DNA of 64,000 bases, taken from positions 186,001 to 250,000 of the forward strand of contig MKVT01000009.1 in NCBI GenBank assembly GCA_001898935.1, read 5' to 3'. A program made the position numbers and the translations under genes. The notes beneath the pieces are model-generated. The model saw only the letters and a program-made list of their open reading frames with translations, was not told the DNA's origin and searched no databases. Below, in pieces: positions 43,019 to 52,790 of the stretch. Origin of the DNA: Paludibacter sp. 47-17. Its GTDB lineage: Bacteria > Bacteroidota > Bacteroidia > Bacteroidales > Paludibacteraceae. Every line of letters begins with the position of its first letter. The stretch's first letter is position 1.

Positions 43019-46000
43019 ATGAAAAAATTGCTACACATCTCAGCTTTACTTGTGGTGCAGCTTCTCTACACCCAAAGTTACGCAGCGGCCGTCATGCCGC
43101 AGGTGAGTGCCGGATCAGTGGAATACTGGTACCACATTTCTTTTCAAAACGGCACAAACATGGTGCTTCAGGACAATGGAGAAGATGCCATTCTGACCAC
43201 ACAGGCTATTTCGGTAGGAGCAGACAATCAGCTTTGGAAATTTGAAGCATCTGCAACAAGCGGAGAGTATGTTTTTACTTCAAAAGCGGGCAGAAAAATT
43301 TATTGGGACGGAACTGCTTCCCGATTCAAGGCAGGAAGCGACGACACACCCACCAATATTAAATTCATTGCCTCTGCAAACACAACCAGACCCAATTCAT
43401 GGGAATTGCAACGCACCGGATCGACCCGGGCTATGAATCCAAACGGCGGAGCAAGCGCCGGCAGCCAAATAGGCGAATGGTACCTGGGCGATATCGGCAA
43501 CACGATCAAATTCCACACCGCACCTTTTAAAACAAGCTCGGGAGCTACCGAGTACTGGTATCAGCTCGTATTTCAGCGATACACCGGCAACCTGGCTATC
43601 CGCGACAATGGTGAAGATGCGATCCTTACCTCCGAAACACTGGTGGCAGGCGCCGAAAATCAGCTCTGGAAGATTGAAGTATCAGTTAATCCCGGTTTTT
43701 ATATTTTCACGTCGAAGGCAGGGCGAAAAATCTATTGGGACGGAACTGCTTCGCGATTTAAAGCAGGAAGCGACGATACCGGAGTCGATCTTAAAACCTT
43801 AATGTCGGGCAACAACGACTACGCTCTGTCCTGGGAACTTCAGCGGACCGGATCGAGCAACGGATTAAATCCATACGGAGGTTCGTCGGCCGGAAGACAA
43901 TTAGGAGAAACGACCTTGGGAGATGGCGGGAATGTACTGAGATTTATTTCCGCACAGAATTTTCTCCGGAATGCCATAACTACTGCACAGAATAAACTGA
44001 CGAACACCCTTGCAGGAAGCGATCCGGGCACGTATACCACCGCCGACCGTACAACACTGGGAAATGCCATTAACACGGCAATAACCGCTTTGTCAGGCTC
44101 CTCGACCGATGCAGAATACCTGACTGCCAAGACCAACCTGGAAACGGCTGTAAGTACGTATACCAATTCGGTAATCACACCTCAACTCAGCACGCCGGGG
44201 GACGAACGTTGGTATTATATCCAGGGAACACGTCCGGCCAACACCTACCTGTCGAGCAACGGAGCAGGGGCTCAGCTTTCATCCAAAACCGTAATACCCG
44301 ACGACACCCAGTTATGGAAATTTGTGGCCAATACCAACAGCCCGGCCAATGGTTTTGCAATGGTGAATAAAGCTACCGGCGAATACCTGAACGCCAACAC
44401 CCCCTACAACACCAGCATCAATTCGGTGGCAACCATGCCCACCAATAATCTGCAATTTATCGCCAGCGATATCTACTCTGATAAAATAGTTCGCTTCTGG
44501 ATCGAAAACACTGCCGGATCGACACCTGTTTTCCGCCTGCACGCAGGTAATCCGAATATATTGAACTGGAACGGTAATGCATACGACAACAGTAGCTGGC
44601 TAATCCTGGACTACAACGTGGCACAGAAAGTTTTCCTTCAAACCAGCATCAACGACGCTGCCGGTTTATTGGCCGGTACTACCCAGGGAAGTTATTTTGG
44701 AGAATACACTGCCGAAGCCCGCAGCACCTTACAAACAGCTATAAACACTGCTCAGGCCGTTCACGATGATCCTTCGGCAACGATCACCGAAATTCAAGAT
44801 CAGCGGACCGCCATACAGGCTGCAATCGCTACTTACAAAGCAGCTGCAAACTCCGATATCAACGGACTTGTTTCGACCAGCCCCTACAAGTACCGTTGGT
44901 ACAGAATTAAAAACAGAAATTATTCCTCTAACGATATCATAAGCTCCAATGGAGTTGCGGAAAATGGCGGTATAATCACACAAAATGCAGGAACTGCTAC
45001 CGACAACGAACTGTGGCGGTTTGAAATAAATACCGGAGGAACGGCTGTGAAAATCATCAACAAAGCAACCGGCCTGGCTATCAAAGAAAACGGTCAAAGC
45101 GCCCAATCTACTTTAGTAAAACCGGCAAGCGCCACCGAGTTTACCTTCACGCGTATTGATCTGTTTTGGGCCATCGGACGTGTAGGTGCAACGCAATATC
45201 AATACCTGCATCGTGACGGATCTTCGCGATTAGTAGGCTGGGAATCGTCGGCAACAGCTTCCAACTGGGCATTGCAATTTGTAGAGGAAGCCGAAATACC
45301 CCTTGGCATTCCTGTAGCCCCGATGGTATCAACTACCGATAAACCGGTATATTACATGATCCAGTCGGCCTCCAACGGTTCGGTCAACTTAAGTGGCGGA
45401 GGGAAAAATTACCTGGATCATTTACTGTATGCACCGACCAACACCAACAATGTGAATCTCAAACACGATAAACGCTCGACCCTTATCGGCGCCGGCATCA
45501 GTATGGATAATGCATTATGGCAACTGATCGAAGAAGGAGGGAAACTTAAACTAAAAAACAAAGGTACCGGGCTGTATATGAACGATGCACGCTTCGGTAC
45601 AACGGTGAGCGATCAAACCTTCTCGGCTGTTCCGATAAGCGGCACCACCAATCAATACCTGCTTAAGACTTCAACCCAGGCGAATCCCGCGGTAGCCTGG
45701 TACAATGAGGCTAACGGCAACTATATTGACCGCTGGGGCTCTACCGCCGCCAATAGTCAAGTAGCCTGGTACTTTATTGCTCCTGCATTCTCGGGCACTT
45801 CCGACTTCAGCAATGCTGCCGACTGGACCAATGGTGTCGTTCCTGCCGATAACATGGCCGTTGCGATCAACAGCAACGCTACCATCGCTACCGACAAAGC
45901 GTTTAACGGTCTGCATATCGCTACCGGCAAAACCCTCACGGTAAATGCAGGAAAGGGATTAACCGTTCACAATTCCATCACAGGAAGCGGAACCTTACTT

Positions 46001-47332
46001 CTGAGATCCGATGCTGCCAACGGAACGGCTACCGTAACCGGAAATGTTACCGGCACTGCCACCGTAGAACAACACCTGCCTGCTGCTACCGAACGTACCT
46101 GGTGGTACCTTGCCAGTCCGGTGACCGGAGCTGCATGGACGGTATTCGGCAGCAATCAGGTGGGAAATTACAGCGAATCAACCCGCAGCTACTCGGCTCC
46201 CTTTGCAGCAGCCGAAACACTGGAAGCCGGCAGGGGATATGTAGTGAAAATGAATGCCACAGAGGCAGCAGTGTATCAATTTGCCAACAAAACGCTGAAT
46301 AACGGCAATATTTCGGTGCCGCTTACCCGCTCGGTAACCGGAAACCTCGACAACAAACGTGGTTTCAACCTTGCAGGCAACCCCTATCCTTCGTACCTGA
46401 ACTGGGGAATGGCTTACGATGCCGCCACCAACGTTCGTTCCACGATCTGGTACCGCACCCAAGGGACAAGTGCAATGGAATTCCACACCTATAATGCCGC
46501 ACTGGGCGTAGGAGTTCCCGCGTCGGCGAGCGGATACATACCTCCGATGCAGGCCTTCTGGGTGAAGGTGGACACCGATCCTATCGAGCCTGAAACCGTC
46601 AGCAACGGAACGCTGAACTTCACCAACGCGATGCGTGGTCATGCCAATTCCTCCGAAAACCGCCTGAAAGCTCCGGCTACCGGCACACTACCGCTACTTC
46701 GCCTGGAACTCAGCAACGGAACCGCCAGCGACGAAACGGTGATTACCATCCACGACAGCGCGTCGGACAATTTCGATCGTTACGATTCTGAAAAAATGAG
46801 CAATACCGGTGCAGCTGAAGTATTTACCCTTACCGGAACCCAGGAATTGGTCATCAACGCCCTGGCGAAAAGCGAAGGTAGCAAATCGGTGCGCCTGGGT
46901 ATTCGCCCTGCCGGTGCAGGCAATTTCACCCTGAAGGCGACGGAATTGAAAAACATGGACGATATAGCGCTTATCCTGCACGACCATCAACTCAACACAC
47001 GAACCGAACTTAAGCTGAACGAAAGCTACAGCTTTATTTCCGAAGCCACCGCCACCAACGATCGCTTCAGCGTAGAACTCCGCGCACCGGGAGCCACCAC
47101 CTCGGTAAACGATGTTCCGGACCAACTGAAAGTAGGCGTATCCGTAGCCGGCCGTCTTACCATCGAAGGTCCGGTAACTGCCGGTAGCATCATCGGCGTG
47201 TACAACACGGTAGGACAGCAGGTATTCTCCCAGGCTGCTACCGGTAGTTATACCGAGCTTGACCGCGCGTTACATCCCGGCGTATACATCGTGAAAATCA
47301 ATAACACATCCATTAAAGTAACTGTAAAATAA
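43019..47332 (+). CDS. Giant T9SS-sorted lectin-like surface protein without a recognisable enzyme domain
   Basis: A 1,437-residue protein with a signal peptide (ISALLVVQLLYTQSYA). Two near-identical ricin-B-like modules of about 140 residues come first (from residues 34 and 177), both containing QLWK and SKAGRKIYWDGTASRFKAGSDD-type segments. FIVAR-like helical spacers (GTYTTADRTTLGNAINTAI; GEYTAEARSTLQTAINTAQ) alternate with three further ricin-B-like modules up to about residue 920. A beta-rich stalk (about 925-1350, RGFNLAGNPYPSYLNW) and a C-terminal T9SS type A domain (IIGVYNTVGQQVFSQ, GVYIVKINN) follow. The fifth module closely matches the N-terminal module of the sialidase at 47600. It is likely an adhesin that binds the same glycans as the sialidases, with a 55-codon gene starting 9 bp after its stop. 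Confidence 0.8.
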   Translation: MKKLLHISALLVVQLLYTQSYAAAVMPQVSAGSVEYWYHISFQNGTNMVLQDNGEDAILTTQAISVGADNQLWKFEASATSGEYVFTSKAGRKIYWDGTASRFKAGSDDTPTNIKFIASANTTRPNSWELQRTGSTRAMNPNGGASAGSQIGEWYLGDIGNTIKFHTAPFKTSSGATEYWYQLVFQRYTGNLAIRDNGEDAILTSETLVAGAENQLWKIEVSVNPGFYIFTSKAGRKIYWDGTASRFKAGSDDTGVDLKTLMSGNNDYALSWELQRTGSSNGLNPYGGSSAGRQLGETTLGDGGNVLRFISAQNFLRNAITTAQNKLTNTLAGSDPGTYTTADRTTLGNAINTAITALSGSSTDAEYLTAKTNLETAVSTYTNSVITPQLSTPGDERWYYIQGTRPANTYLSSNGAGAQLSSKTVIPDDTQLWKFVANTNSPANGFAMVNKATGEYLNANTPYNTSINSVATMPTNNLQFIASDIYSDKIVRFWIENTAGSTPVFRLHAGNPNILNWNGNAYDNSSWLILDYNVAQKVFLQTSINDAAGLLAGTTQGSYFGEYTAEARSTLQTAINTAQAVHDDPSATITEIQDQRTAIQAAIATYKAAANSDINGLVSTSPYKYRWYRIKNRNYSSNDIISSNGVAENGGIITQNAGTATDNELWRFEINTGGTAVKIINKATGLAIKENGQSAQSTLVKPASATEFTFTRIDLFWAIGRVGATQYQYLHRDGSSRLVGWESSATASNWALQFVEEAEIPLGIPVAPMVSTTDKPVYYMIQSASNGSVNLSGGGKNYLDHLLYAPTNTNNVNLKHDKRSTLIGAGISMDNALWQLIEEGGKLKLKNKGTGLYMNDARFGTTVSDQTFSAVPISGTTNQYLLKTSTQANPAVAWYNEANGNYIDRWGSTAANSQVAWYFIAPAFSGTSDFSNAADWTNGVVPADNMAVAINSNATIATDKAFNGLHIATGKTLTVNAGKGLTVHNSITGSGTLLLRSDAANGTATVTGNVTGTATVEQHLPAATERTWWYLASPVTGAAWTVFGSNQVGNYSESTRSYSAPFAAAETLEAGRGYVVKMNATEAAVYQFANKTLNNGNISVPLTRSVTGNLDNKRGFNLAGNPYPSYLNWGMAYDAATNVRSTIWYRTQGTSAMEFHTYNAALGVGVPASASGYIPPMQAFWVKVDTDPIEPETVSNGTLNFTNAMRGHANSSENRLKAPATGTLPLLRLELSNGTASDETVITIHDSASDNFDRYDSEKMSNTGAAEVFTLTGTQELVINALAKSEGSKSVRLGIRPAGAGNFTLKATELKNMDDIALILHDHQLNTRTELKLNESYSFISEATATNDRFSVELRAPGATTSVNDVPDQLKVGVSVAGRLTIEGPVTAGSIIGVYNTVGQQVFSQAATGSYTELDRALHPGVYIVKINNTSIKVTVK

Positions 47333-47341
47333 ATATTCATT

Positions 47342-47509
47342 ATGAACAACAAGCAAATCAAACCCTACGAAAGTCCGGAAATAGCATTAGTACTGCTTGA
47401 CCACGAAATCTCACTGCAACTTGCATCGGATCCGGATCCGATGGGAGAACCCGACTGGACAAGTAAGGCTCAAGACAATTTCACGAGCGATCCTTATCAA
47501 TTAATCTGA
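47342..47509 (+). CDS. 55-residue protein of unknown function, copy 1 (not in ORF track)
   Basis: The ORF runs from ATG at 47342 to TGA at 47507-47509, beginning 9 bp after the stop of the giant lectin-like protein. Its product reads YESPEIALVLLDHEISLQLASD, then PMGEPDWTSKAQDNF and DPYQLI at the end. It has no signal peptide, transmembrane segment or cysteine and is acidic. A second gene at 55749-55916 encodes a clear homologue in the same position after another T9SS protein, which makes it very likely to be a real, selected gene. A strong terminator follows, so it is the last gene of a two-gene unit. Small proteins starting Y-x-x-PEI are common in Bacteroidota as I recall; function unknown. 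Confidence 0.8.
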   Translation: MNNKQIKPYESPEIALVLLDHEISLQLASDPDPMGEPDWTSKAQDNFTSDPYQLI

Positions 47510-47540
47510 TGAAGCACAGGCTAATTGAATGAATACCCCA

Positions 47541-47580
47541 AACAGGAAACACCCCGGAAGTGTGTGTTTCCTGTTTTTTA
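47541..47580 (+). terminator. Rho-independent terminator after 55-residue gene copy 1
   Basis: AACAGGAAACAC and GTGTTTCCTGTT form a 12-bp perfect stem with an 11-nt loop, followed by TTTTT. It separates the lectin/small-gene unit from the sialidase that starts 20 bp later. Confidence 0.88.
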
Positions 47581-47599
47581 ACACCCAAGTATCAAATCC

Positions 47600-50500
47600 A
47601 TGAAAAAACTCGTACTTTTTTTAAGTGTATTGCTCTGGTGGAGCCTGCAAGGCTTTTCATTGCTTGCACAAGTAAACGGCACCGCTTCGCGGCCGGTAAT
47701 TTCAACTGCAGCTACACCGGTTTATTATTACATCGAATCGGCATCGAACGGGACGGTAACCGCCGGCTCAGGAACCGCCAATTACCTGGGAAATCTGATG
47801 TATGCTCCCTCCGCTACCAGCGGCGTGAGGATTAAGCACAATCTCAGAGCATCCATCACTCCCCTCGATAATGCTCTGTGGCAACTCATCAGCGAAGGTG
47901 GTGCGCTGAAACTTAAAAACAAAGGTACAGGCTTGTACCTGACCGGAAGTCATACCGGCGTGACGTCGACCACCAATACCTATATTTACAGCGAATACGG
48001 TTCGACCACTCAATTCGTAATGCGCACCAGCGACCAGGCCAGTTTTACGATAGCCTGGGGAAGCAACAATCTGGATCGATGGGGAACCTCCTTGGGCGCC
48101 AACAGCCAGACGGCCTGGTATTTCATTTCGCCTTCGGAACTGAATTCCAGGATTGCCGAGGCGGTAGGACTGTTCAACACCACTAAAGCCGGCGTACATC
48201 CGGGCCAATATCAGGAAGCAAGCCGCAGCACATTTTCCACTGCTATACAAAATGCGGTTGCTGCACGCGACAACGCCGATGCCGGCGACGATGCCGACGC
48301 CCTCTCTACCCTCACCACCGCTATCACCACCTATCAGAACTCGCAAAACCAACTTCAGATCAGCTCGGGCAGCAACGAATACTGGTACTGGATTAAAGGC
48401 ACACGAGGATCGGCAGCCACCGCTTTGTACGCCGAATTCCAGTCGGCTGGCACACAGGTGCTCAACAAGGACAGAGCCCTGACCGACAAGCAACTCTGGA
48501 AGATTGTAGCCAATGGCAGCGGATATGCGCTTCAAAACAAAGCAAGCGGGACGTATATGAATACGAATATCGCGAACAATACTTTACTAAAAACAGAAAC
48601 TGCACCACCAACAGCAAAACCGGTTTATTTTAATAAATCGACCTATGCTACGGATGCTGTAGATAAGATTCAATATTATTTGATCGAAGACAATACTACG
48701 TCAACAGGTGTTTCTTTCCGGATGCATGCGGGGGGAAGCAGTCATAACTGGGGACTGATGAACTACACAGGCGGCATTTCCGACAATTGCTCGTTCCAGT
48801 TTCTTGCCTACGATCCCGACGATGTACTCTCGACTGCCATCACCGAGTGCGAATCGGTATATACAAAAGCAGTTACCGGTACAAATCCCGGGCAATACAC
48901 TCCGGACAACAAAGCCACGTTCCGCGCAGCCATCGATGCAGCGATAAGCGTCAACATCAGCAGCTCGGCCACCAGTGAAGAAAAGACCACAGCTGCAGGC
49001 ACTCTGAACCAGGCAAAATCCACTTTTACAGCAAGCCGCAATCCGATTAAGTTAAGCACCGCCGGGGATGAGGTGTGGTACTATATTGTTTCGGCTCACT
49101 CGGGATACAGTTCGGGCCAGGTGATGACCAACCAGAACAACACTGCCGGCACCAGCATTCTGTATTCCGCTAAAACCCAGGATCCGAATAAGCTCTGGAA
49201 ATTCACCGATAGGGGAAATGGTAAGGTAGCGATTCAAAATCGCGCTTCCTCGCTGTATATTTCGGCTAATCCTCGCAACGACGGAACCACCGCAACGGCC
49301 GTCGGCTTCAACGTCGTCTGGCTGAGCGAAGGGGCTCAGTTGCTGATGAATGCAGACGGACAATCCTACCTTCACGCACAACAGGCAGGCACGGTTATCG
49401 TTACCTGGGGCACCAGCGATGTCAATTCGGCTTCGGCCTGGCGCCTAGAAGAAATACCTGCTGCGGACGAAAATCTACCCGTCGGCATCACTTCGGTGAG
49501 TGTCAACCAAGGTACCTACACTACTACCGGACGCGGAAATACCGACCATGGAATGGCCTATGCCACACTGAGCACCAGCGGTTTCGCAGGCACTGCAGCT
49601 GTCACTTCCATCACCGTCGACTTAACCGGAACCAGCCATACCGCCGCCATCGAACGTTTGAAACTCTACTCCACCGGTTCGTCCACCCGCCTCAATCCCG
49701 CTACACACACGCTGCTCAGCGTGGTGGAAGGTCCTTTTACCACCTCCGACCCCATCGTCTTCACACTGAATTCGCCAGCCACTGTTGCTCCCGGCACACA
49801 TCAGTTCTATATTGCCGCCGACATAGCCGAAGAAGCTGCGGAAGGCGCCATCCTCGACAACCGAATTCTCTCGGTAGCTTATACCGACGGGAACAGTCAG
49901 GCACAAACCATCGCTCCGGCAACAACCACGACCCCCCTGCACAGCATTGTATTCCTCACCCGCACGGTGGTCGTACAACCGGGCGATTACGGCTCCGTGA
50001 GCTACCGGATCCCGGCTCTTACTATTGCACCCGACGGCGCATTGGTGGCACTTACCGACAAGCGGAAATACCATTCGGGCGACCTGCCGGCCGACATCGA
50101 CGTAATTGCTCAACGCAGCACCGATGGCGGTAAAACATGGTCGGCGCCGGTTACCGTCGCACAAGGCGCCAGCAGCAGCACAGGATTTGGCGATGCGGCC
50201 ATCATTCGCTCCAACAGCGGCAAGCTGCACGCACTTTACGTGGGCGGACAAGGATTCTTCGCCTCCACAGCAGCCAATCCGATCCGCTCGTACATCTCCA
50301 CCAGCGCCGACAACGGTATCAGCTGGTCGGCACCGCGCGACATCACCTCGCAACTGTATGGCGCCGGATGTAGCGATCCGGTACGGGCCACCTGGCTGGG
50401 CTCTTTCTTCGGCTCCGGACAAGCCCTCTGCCTGCGCGACGGGCGGCTGATGGCCGTGATGGCGGTGCGCGTACCGGATGCAGGGATAAAAAACTATGCA

Positions 50501-52612
50501 GCGTATTCCGACGACGACGGCCTCACCTGGCAGGTATCCAACAAAGCCATCGACGGCGGCGACGAAGCTAAGGTAGTAGAACTCGACAATGGCGACATCC
50601 TGATGAGCACCCGCACCGGCGGCAACCGTCTCTGGACCAAATCGGCCGACAGGGGCGTCAACTGGAGCCCGCAAAGCAGCTGGACCGAGATCTGGGGTAA
50701 TGCCTGCGATGCCGATATCGTTCGCTATACTTCCACCACCGACGGGTACGAAAAAAGCCGGCTGCTCCACACCCTGCCCAATGCCTCCGACCGCCGCAAC
50801 CTCACCATGTGGATGAGCGAAGACGAAGGTACCACCTGGCCGGTGAAAAAAACCATTTGCCCCGGCACCTCGGCGTATTCGTCGGTCACTATTCTCCCCG
50901 ACGGCACCATCGGAGTGTATTTTGAAGAAGATGGATCGAACGCGTACACCATGACCTTCGTGAACTTCAGTTTGAACTGGCTGACCTCCGGCACCGACAG
51001 CTATCAGAATTCGCCGGCAAAAGCGTATCGCACCAAAAACAGCGGTAACTGGAGCGAACCCGGCAACTGGGAAGTAGCTACCCATACGGCCGTGTGGGTG
51101 ACACCCACCCGGCAGCCCACCCATCAATCGCCGGCTATTACGGTTGCCGCCACACACGAGCTCACTATCGATAATGCCGCCACAGCCGACGTGCTTACCG
51201 TAGAAGCCGGTGGAAAACTCACCATCGCCGGAGGAAAAAGCCTGATTGCCAACCAACTGAAATTGAAAGGTAATACCACCGACGGTACCGCCACCCTGCT
51301 GAACCAGGGCAGCTTTACCGGCACCCTCGAAGTAGAACAAGCCCTTACCGGCAAGAGCAGCGCCGAAGCCTCCGACAACTGGTGGTACCTGTCGAGTCCG
51401 GTGAGCAATGCCACTGCAGCTGTATTTCTTACCGGCAACAACAAGTTGGGCTCTTACAACGAAGCGGCAGCCACCTATCCTCAGATTGTCAATTCGACTG
51501 CGATGCTGACACCGGGCACCGGCTATCTGGTACAACTGAACACTGCCGGCAGCTATACCTTCAGCGGAACAGCCAATACCGGCGAAATCACCATCCCCTT
51601 GAGCCGTACCGGAAACAGCAACGCCAAGCGAGGATTCAATCTCATTGGAAATCCTTACCCATCGTACCTCCACTGGAATACCGTCACCGGTTTCGGCACC
51701 GAAAGCCGGCGGACCGATATTCGTCCCACCATTTGGTACCGCACCCGAACGGCAGGCGGAGCCATGGTATTCGATACCTTCGACGGAGAGGACGGCACCG
51801 ACAACGGCAGACAAGGACTGGTCAATGGATTTATTCCTCCCCTGCAGGCCTTCTGGGTAAAAGTGAATGCCGACAACAGCACAACCAACCTGGTGCTGAA
51901 CGACCATCACCGCACTCATCGCACGGGTGCCGGCCACCTTCTGAAAGTTAAATCAGCCGGGGAGAGAAAAGTGATTCGCCTGACTATCGGCAACGGTATC
52001 AACCGCGATGTCACCATCATCTCCACCAATCCCGATGCCGACAGCGGCTACGATGCCCTCGATTCCGAAAAAATGAGTGCCGGAAATACCGCCGTGCCCG
52101 AAATCTTTACCCTGGCAGGAGAACATGAGCTGGTGATTAACAAACAAAAAGAACTGAGGGCGGGGATGCGCTTCGAAGTGGGCATTCGTCCCGGAACGGC
52201 AGGCACCTTCACCCTCAGCTTGAGCGAAGGCACCGTTACCGGCGGATTGGGATGCGAGTTGACCGACCACCACACCGGCGCAGTAACGCAACTGGAGGTA
52301 GGCGACAGCTATACCTTCACTTCCGACGGCAGCGCCGCCAACGACCGTTTCACCTTGCACCTACGCACTCCGGGAGCTATTACGGCCCTACCTCGGGACA
52401 GCATCACCCCGGTGAACGTTTCCACCACCTCCGAAGGGCATCTCCGGATAAGCGGTGCAAAAGCCGGCGGGCAGATACAGGTGTTCGATATCGCCGGCCG
52501 GATGATTTGCTCCGAAACAGCCGGCAAAGAGGAACATATCATTTCCGCCGCTTTGGGGGCCGGCATGTATCTGGTCCGAGTCGGGGACCAGCTGGTAAAA
52601 ATCAACCTTTAA
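47600..52612 (+). CDS. Giant surface sialidase (GH33) with lectin modules and T9SS sorting domain
   Basis: A 1,670-residue exo-alpha-sialidase. A signal peptide (VLFLSVLLWWSLQGFSLLAQ) precedes an N-terminal ricin-B-like module (YYYIESASNGTVTAGSG through SQTAWYFIS), then alternating FIVAR and ricin-B-like modules to about 620. A sialidase N-terminal beta domain occupies about 630-780 (VNQGTYTTTGRGNTDHGMA). The catalytic propeller (about 790-1130) has the arginine motif YRIPAL, Asp boxes (STDGGKTW, SADNGISW, SDDDGLTW, SEDEGTTW), the EAKVVELDNGDILMSTRTGG region with acid and arginine residues, and the tyrosine segment TSAYSSVTILPDG. A stalk like that at 43 kb follows, ending in a T9SS domain (GMYLVRVGDQLVKINL). 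It should release terminal sialic acid from glycans at the cell surface. No promoter was recognised in the 20 bp after the upstream terminator. Confidence 0.93.
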   Translation: MKKLVLFLSVLLWWSLQGFSLLAQVNGTASRPVISTAATPVYYYIESASNGTVTAGSGTANYLGNLMYAPSATSGVRIKHNLRASITPLDNALWQLISEGGALKLKNKGTGLYLTGSHTGVTSTTNTYIYSEYGSTTQFVMRTSDQASFTIAWGSNNLDRWGTSLGANSQTAWYFISPSELNSRIAEAVGLFNTTKAGVHPGQYQEASRSTFSTAIQNAVAARDNADAGDDADALSTLTTAITTYQNSQNQLQISSGSNEYWYWIKGTRGSAATALYAEFQSAGTQVLNKDRALTDKQLWKIVANGSGYALQNKASGTYMNTNIANNTLLKTETAPPTAKPVYFNKSTYATDAVDKIQYYLIEDNTTSTGVSFRMHAGGSSHNWGLMNYTGGISDNCSFQFLAYDPDDVLSTAITECESVYTKAVTGTNPGQYTPDNKATFRAAIDAAISVNISSSATSEEKTTAAGTLNQAKSTFTASRNPIKLSTAGDEVWYYIVSAHSGYSSGQVMTNQNNTAGTSILYSAKTQDPNKLWKFTDRGNGKVAIQNRASSLYISANPRNDGTTATAVGFNVVWLSEGAQLLMNADGQSYLHAQQAGTVIVTWGTSDVNSASAWRLEEIPAADENLPVGITSVSVNQGTYTTTGRGNTDHGMAYATLSTSGFAGTAAVTSITVDLTGTSHTAAIERLKLYSTGSSTRLNPATHTLLSVVEGPFTTSDPIVFTLNSPATVAPGTHQFYIAADIAEEAAEGAILDNRILSVAYTDGNSQAQTIAPATTTTPLHSIVFLTRTVVVQPGDYGSVSYRIPALTIAPDGALVALTDKRKYHSGDLPADIDVIAQRSTDGGKTWSAPVTVAQGASSSTGFGDAAIIRSNSGKLHALYVGGQGFFASTAANPIRSYISTSADNGISWSAPRDITSQLYGAGCSDPVRATWLGSFFGSGQALCLRDGRLMAVMAVRVPDAGIKNYAAYSDDDGLTWQVSNKAIDGGDEAKVVELDNGDILMSTRTGGNRLWTKSADRGVNWSPQSSWTEIWGNACDADIVRYTSTTDGYEKSRLLHTLPNASDRRNLTMWMSEDEGTTWPVKKTICPGTSAYSSVTILPDGTIGVYFEEDGSNAYTMTFVNFSLNWLTSGTDSYQNSPAKAYRTKNSGNWSEPGNWEVATHTAVWVTPTRQPTHQSPAITVAATHELTIDNAATADVLTVEAGGKLTIAGGKSLIANQLKLKGNTTDGTATLLNQGSFTGTLEVEQALTGKSSAEASDNWWYLSSPVSNATAAVFLTGNNKLGSYNEAAATYPQIVNSTAMLTPGTGYLVQLNTAGSYTFSGTANTGEITIPLSRTGNSNAKRGFNLIGNPYPSYLHWNTVTGFGTESRRTDIRPTIWYRTRTAGGAMVFDTFDGEDGTDNGRQGLVNGFIPPLQAFWVKVNADNSTTNLVLNDHHRTHRTGAGHLLKVKSAGERKVIRLTIGNGINRDVTIISTNPDADSGYDALDSEKMSAGNTAVPEIFTLAGEHELVINKQKELRAGMRFEVGIRPGTAGTFTLSLSEGTVTGGLGCELTDHHTGAVTQLEVGDSYTFTSDGSAANDRFTLHLRTPGAITALPRDSITPVNVSTTSEGHLRISGAKAGGQIQVFDIAGRMICSETAGKEEHIISAALGAGMYLVRVGDQLVKINL

Positions 52613-52620
52613 CTTTTCAC

Positions 52621-52658
52621 AAGGTCTTGAAAGCATTCGGCTTTCAAGACCTTTTTTT
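52621..52658 (+). terminator. Rho-independent terminator after the giant sialidase
   Basis: AAGGTCTTGAAAGC and GCTTTCAAGACCTT form a 14-bp perfect stem with a 5-nt loop, followed by TTTTT. Confidence 0.92.
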
Positions 52659-52738
52659 ATCACTCCCGCTTTCTGTTCCCCTTATGTTAAATCGTCGTCC
52701 CGTGTACAATAAAAGGTAAAGAACGAACGAAATTGACC

Positions 52739-52767
52739 TTTGTGTTGACACCTATGCTGTAGCTTTG
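52739..52767 (+). promoter_or_regulatory. Promoter of the beta-helix surface protein gene
   Basis: TTTG (52739-52742), a 17-bp spacer and TAGCTTTG (52760-52767), 23 bp before the start codon. It fits the Bacteroidota pattern with a slightly short spacer. Confidence 0.5.
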
Positions 52768-52790
52768 CCTCAACTAATTATCAATACTTT

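Noticed and set aside
49622-51937. 771-aa minus-strand ORF inside the giant sialidase
   Set aside because: Antisense shadow of the repeat-rich coding frame; composition rich in Gly/Arg/Val and no domain.
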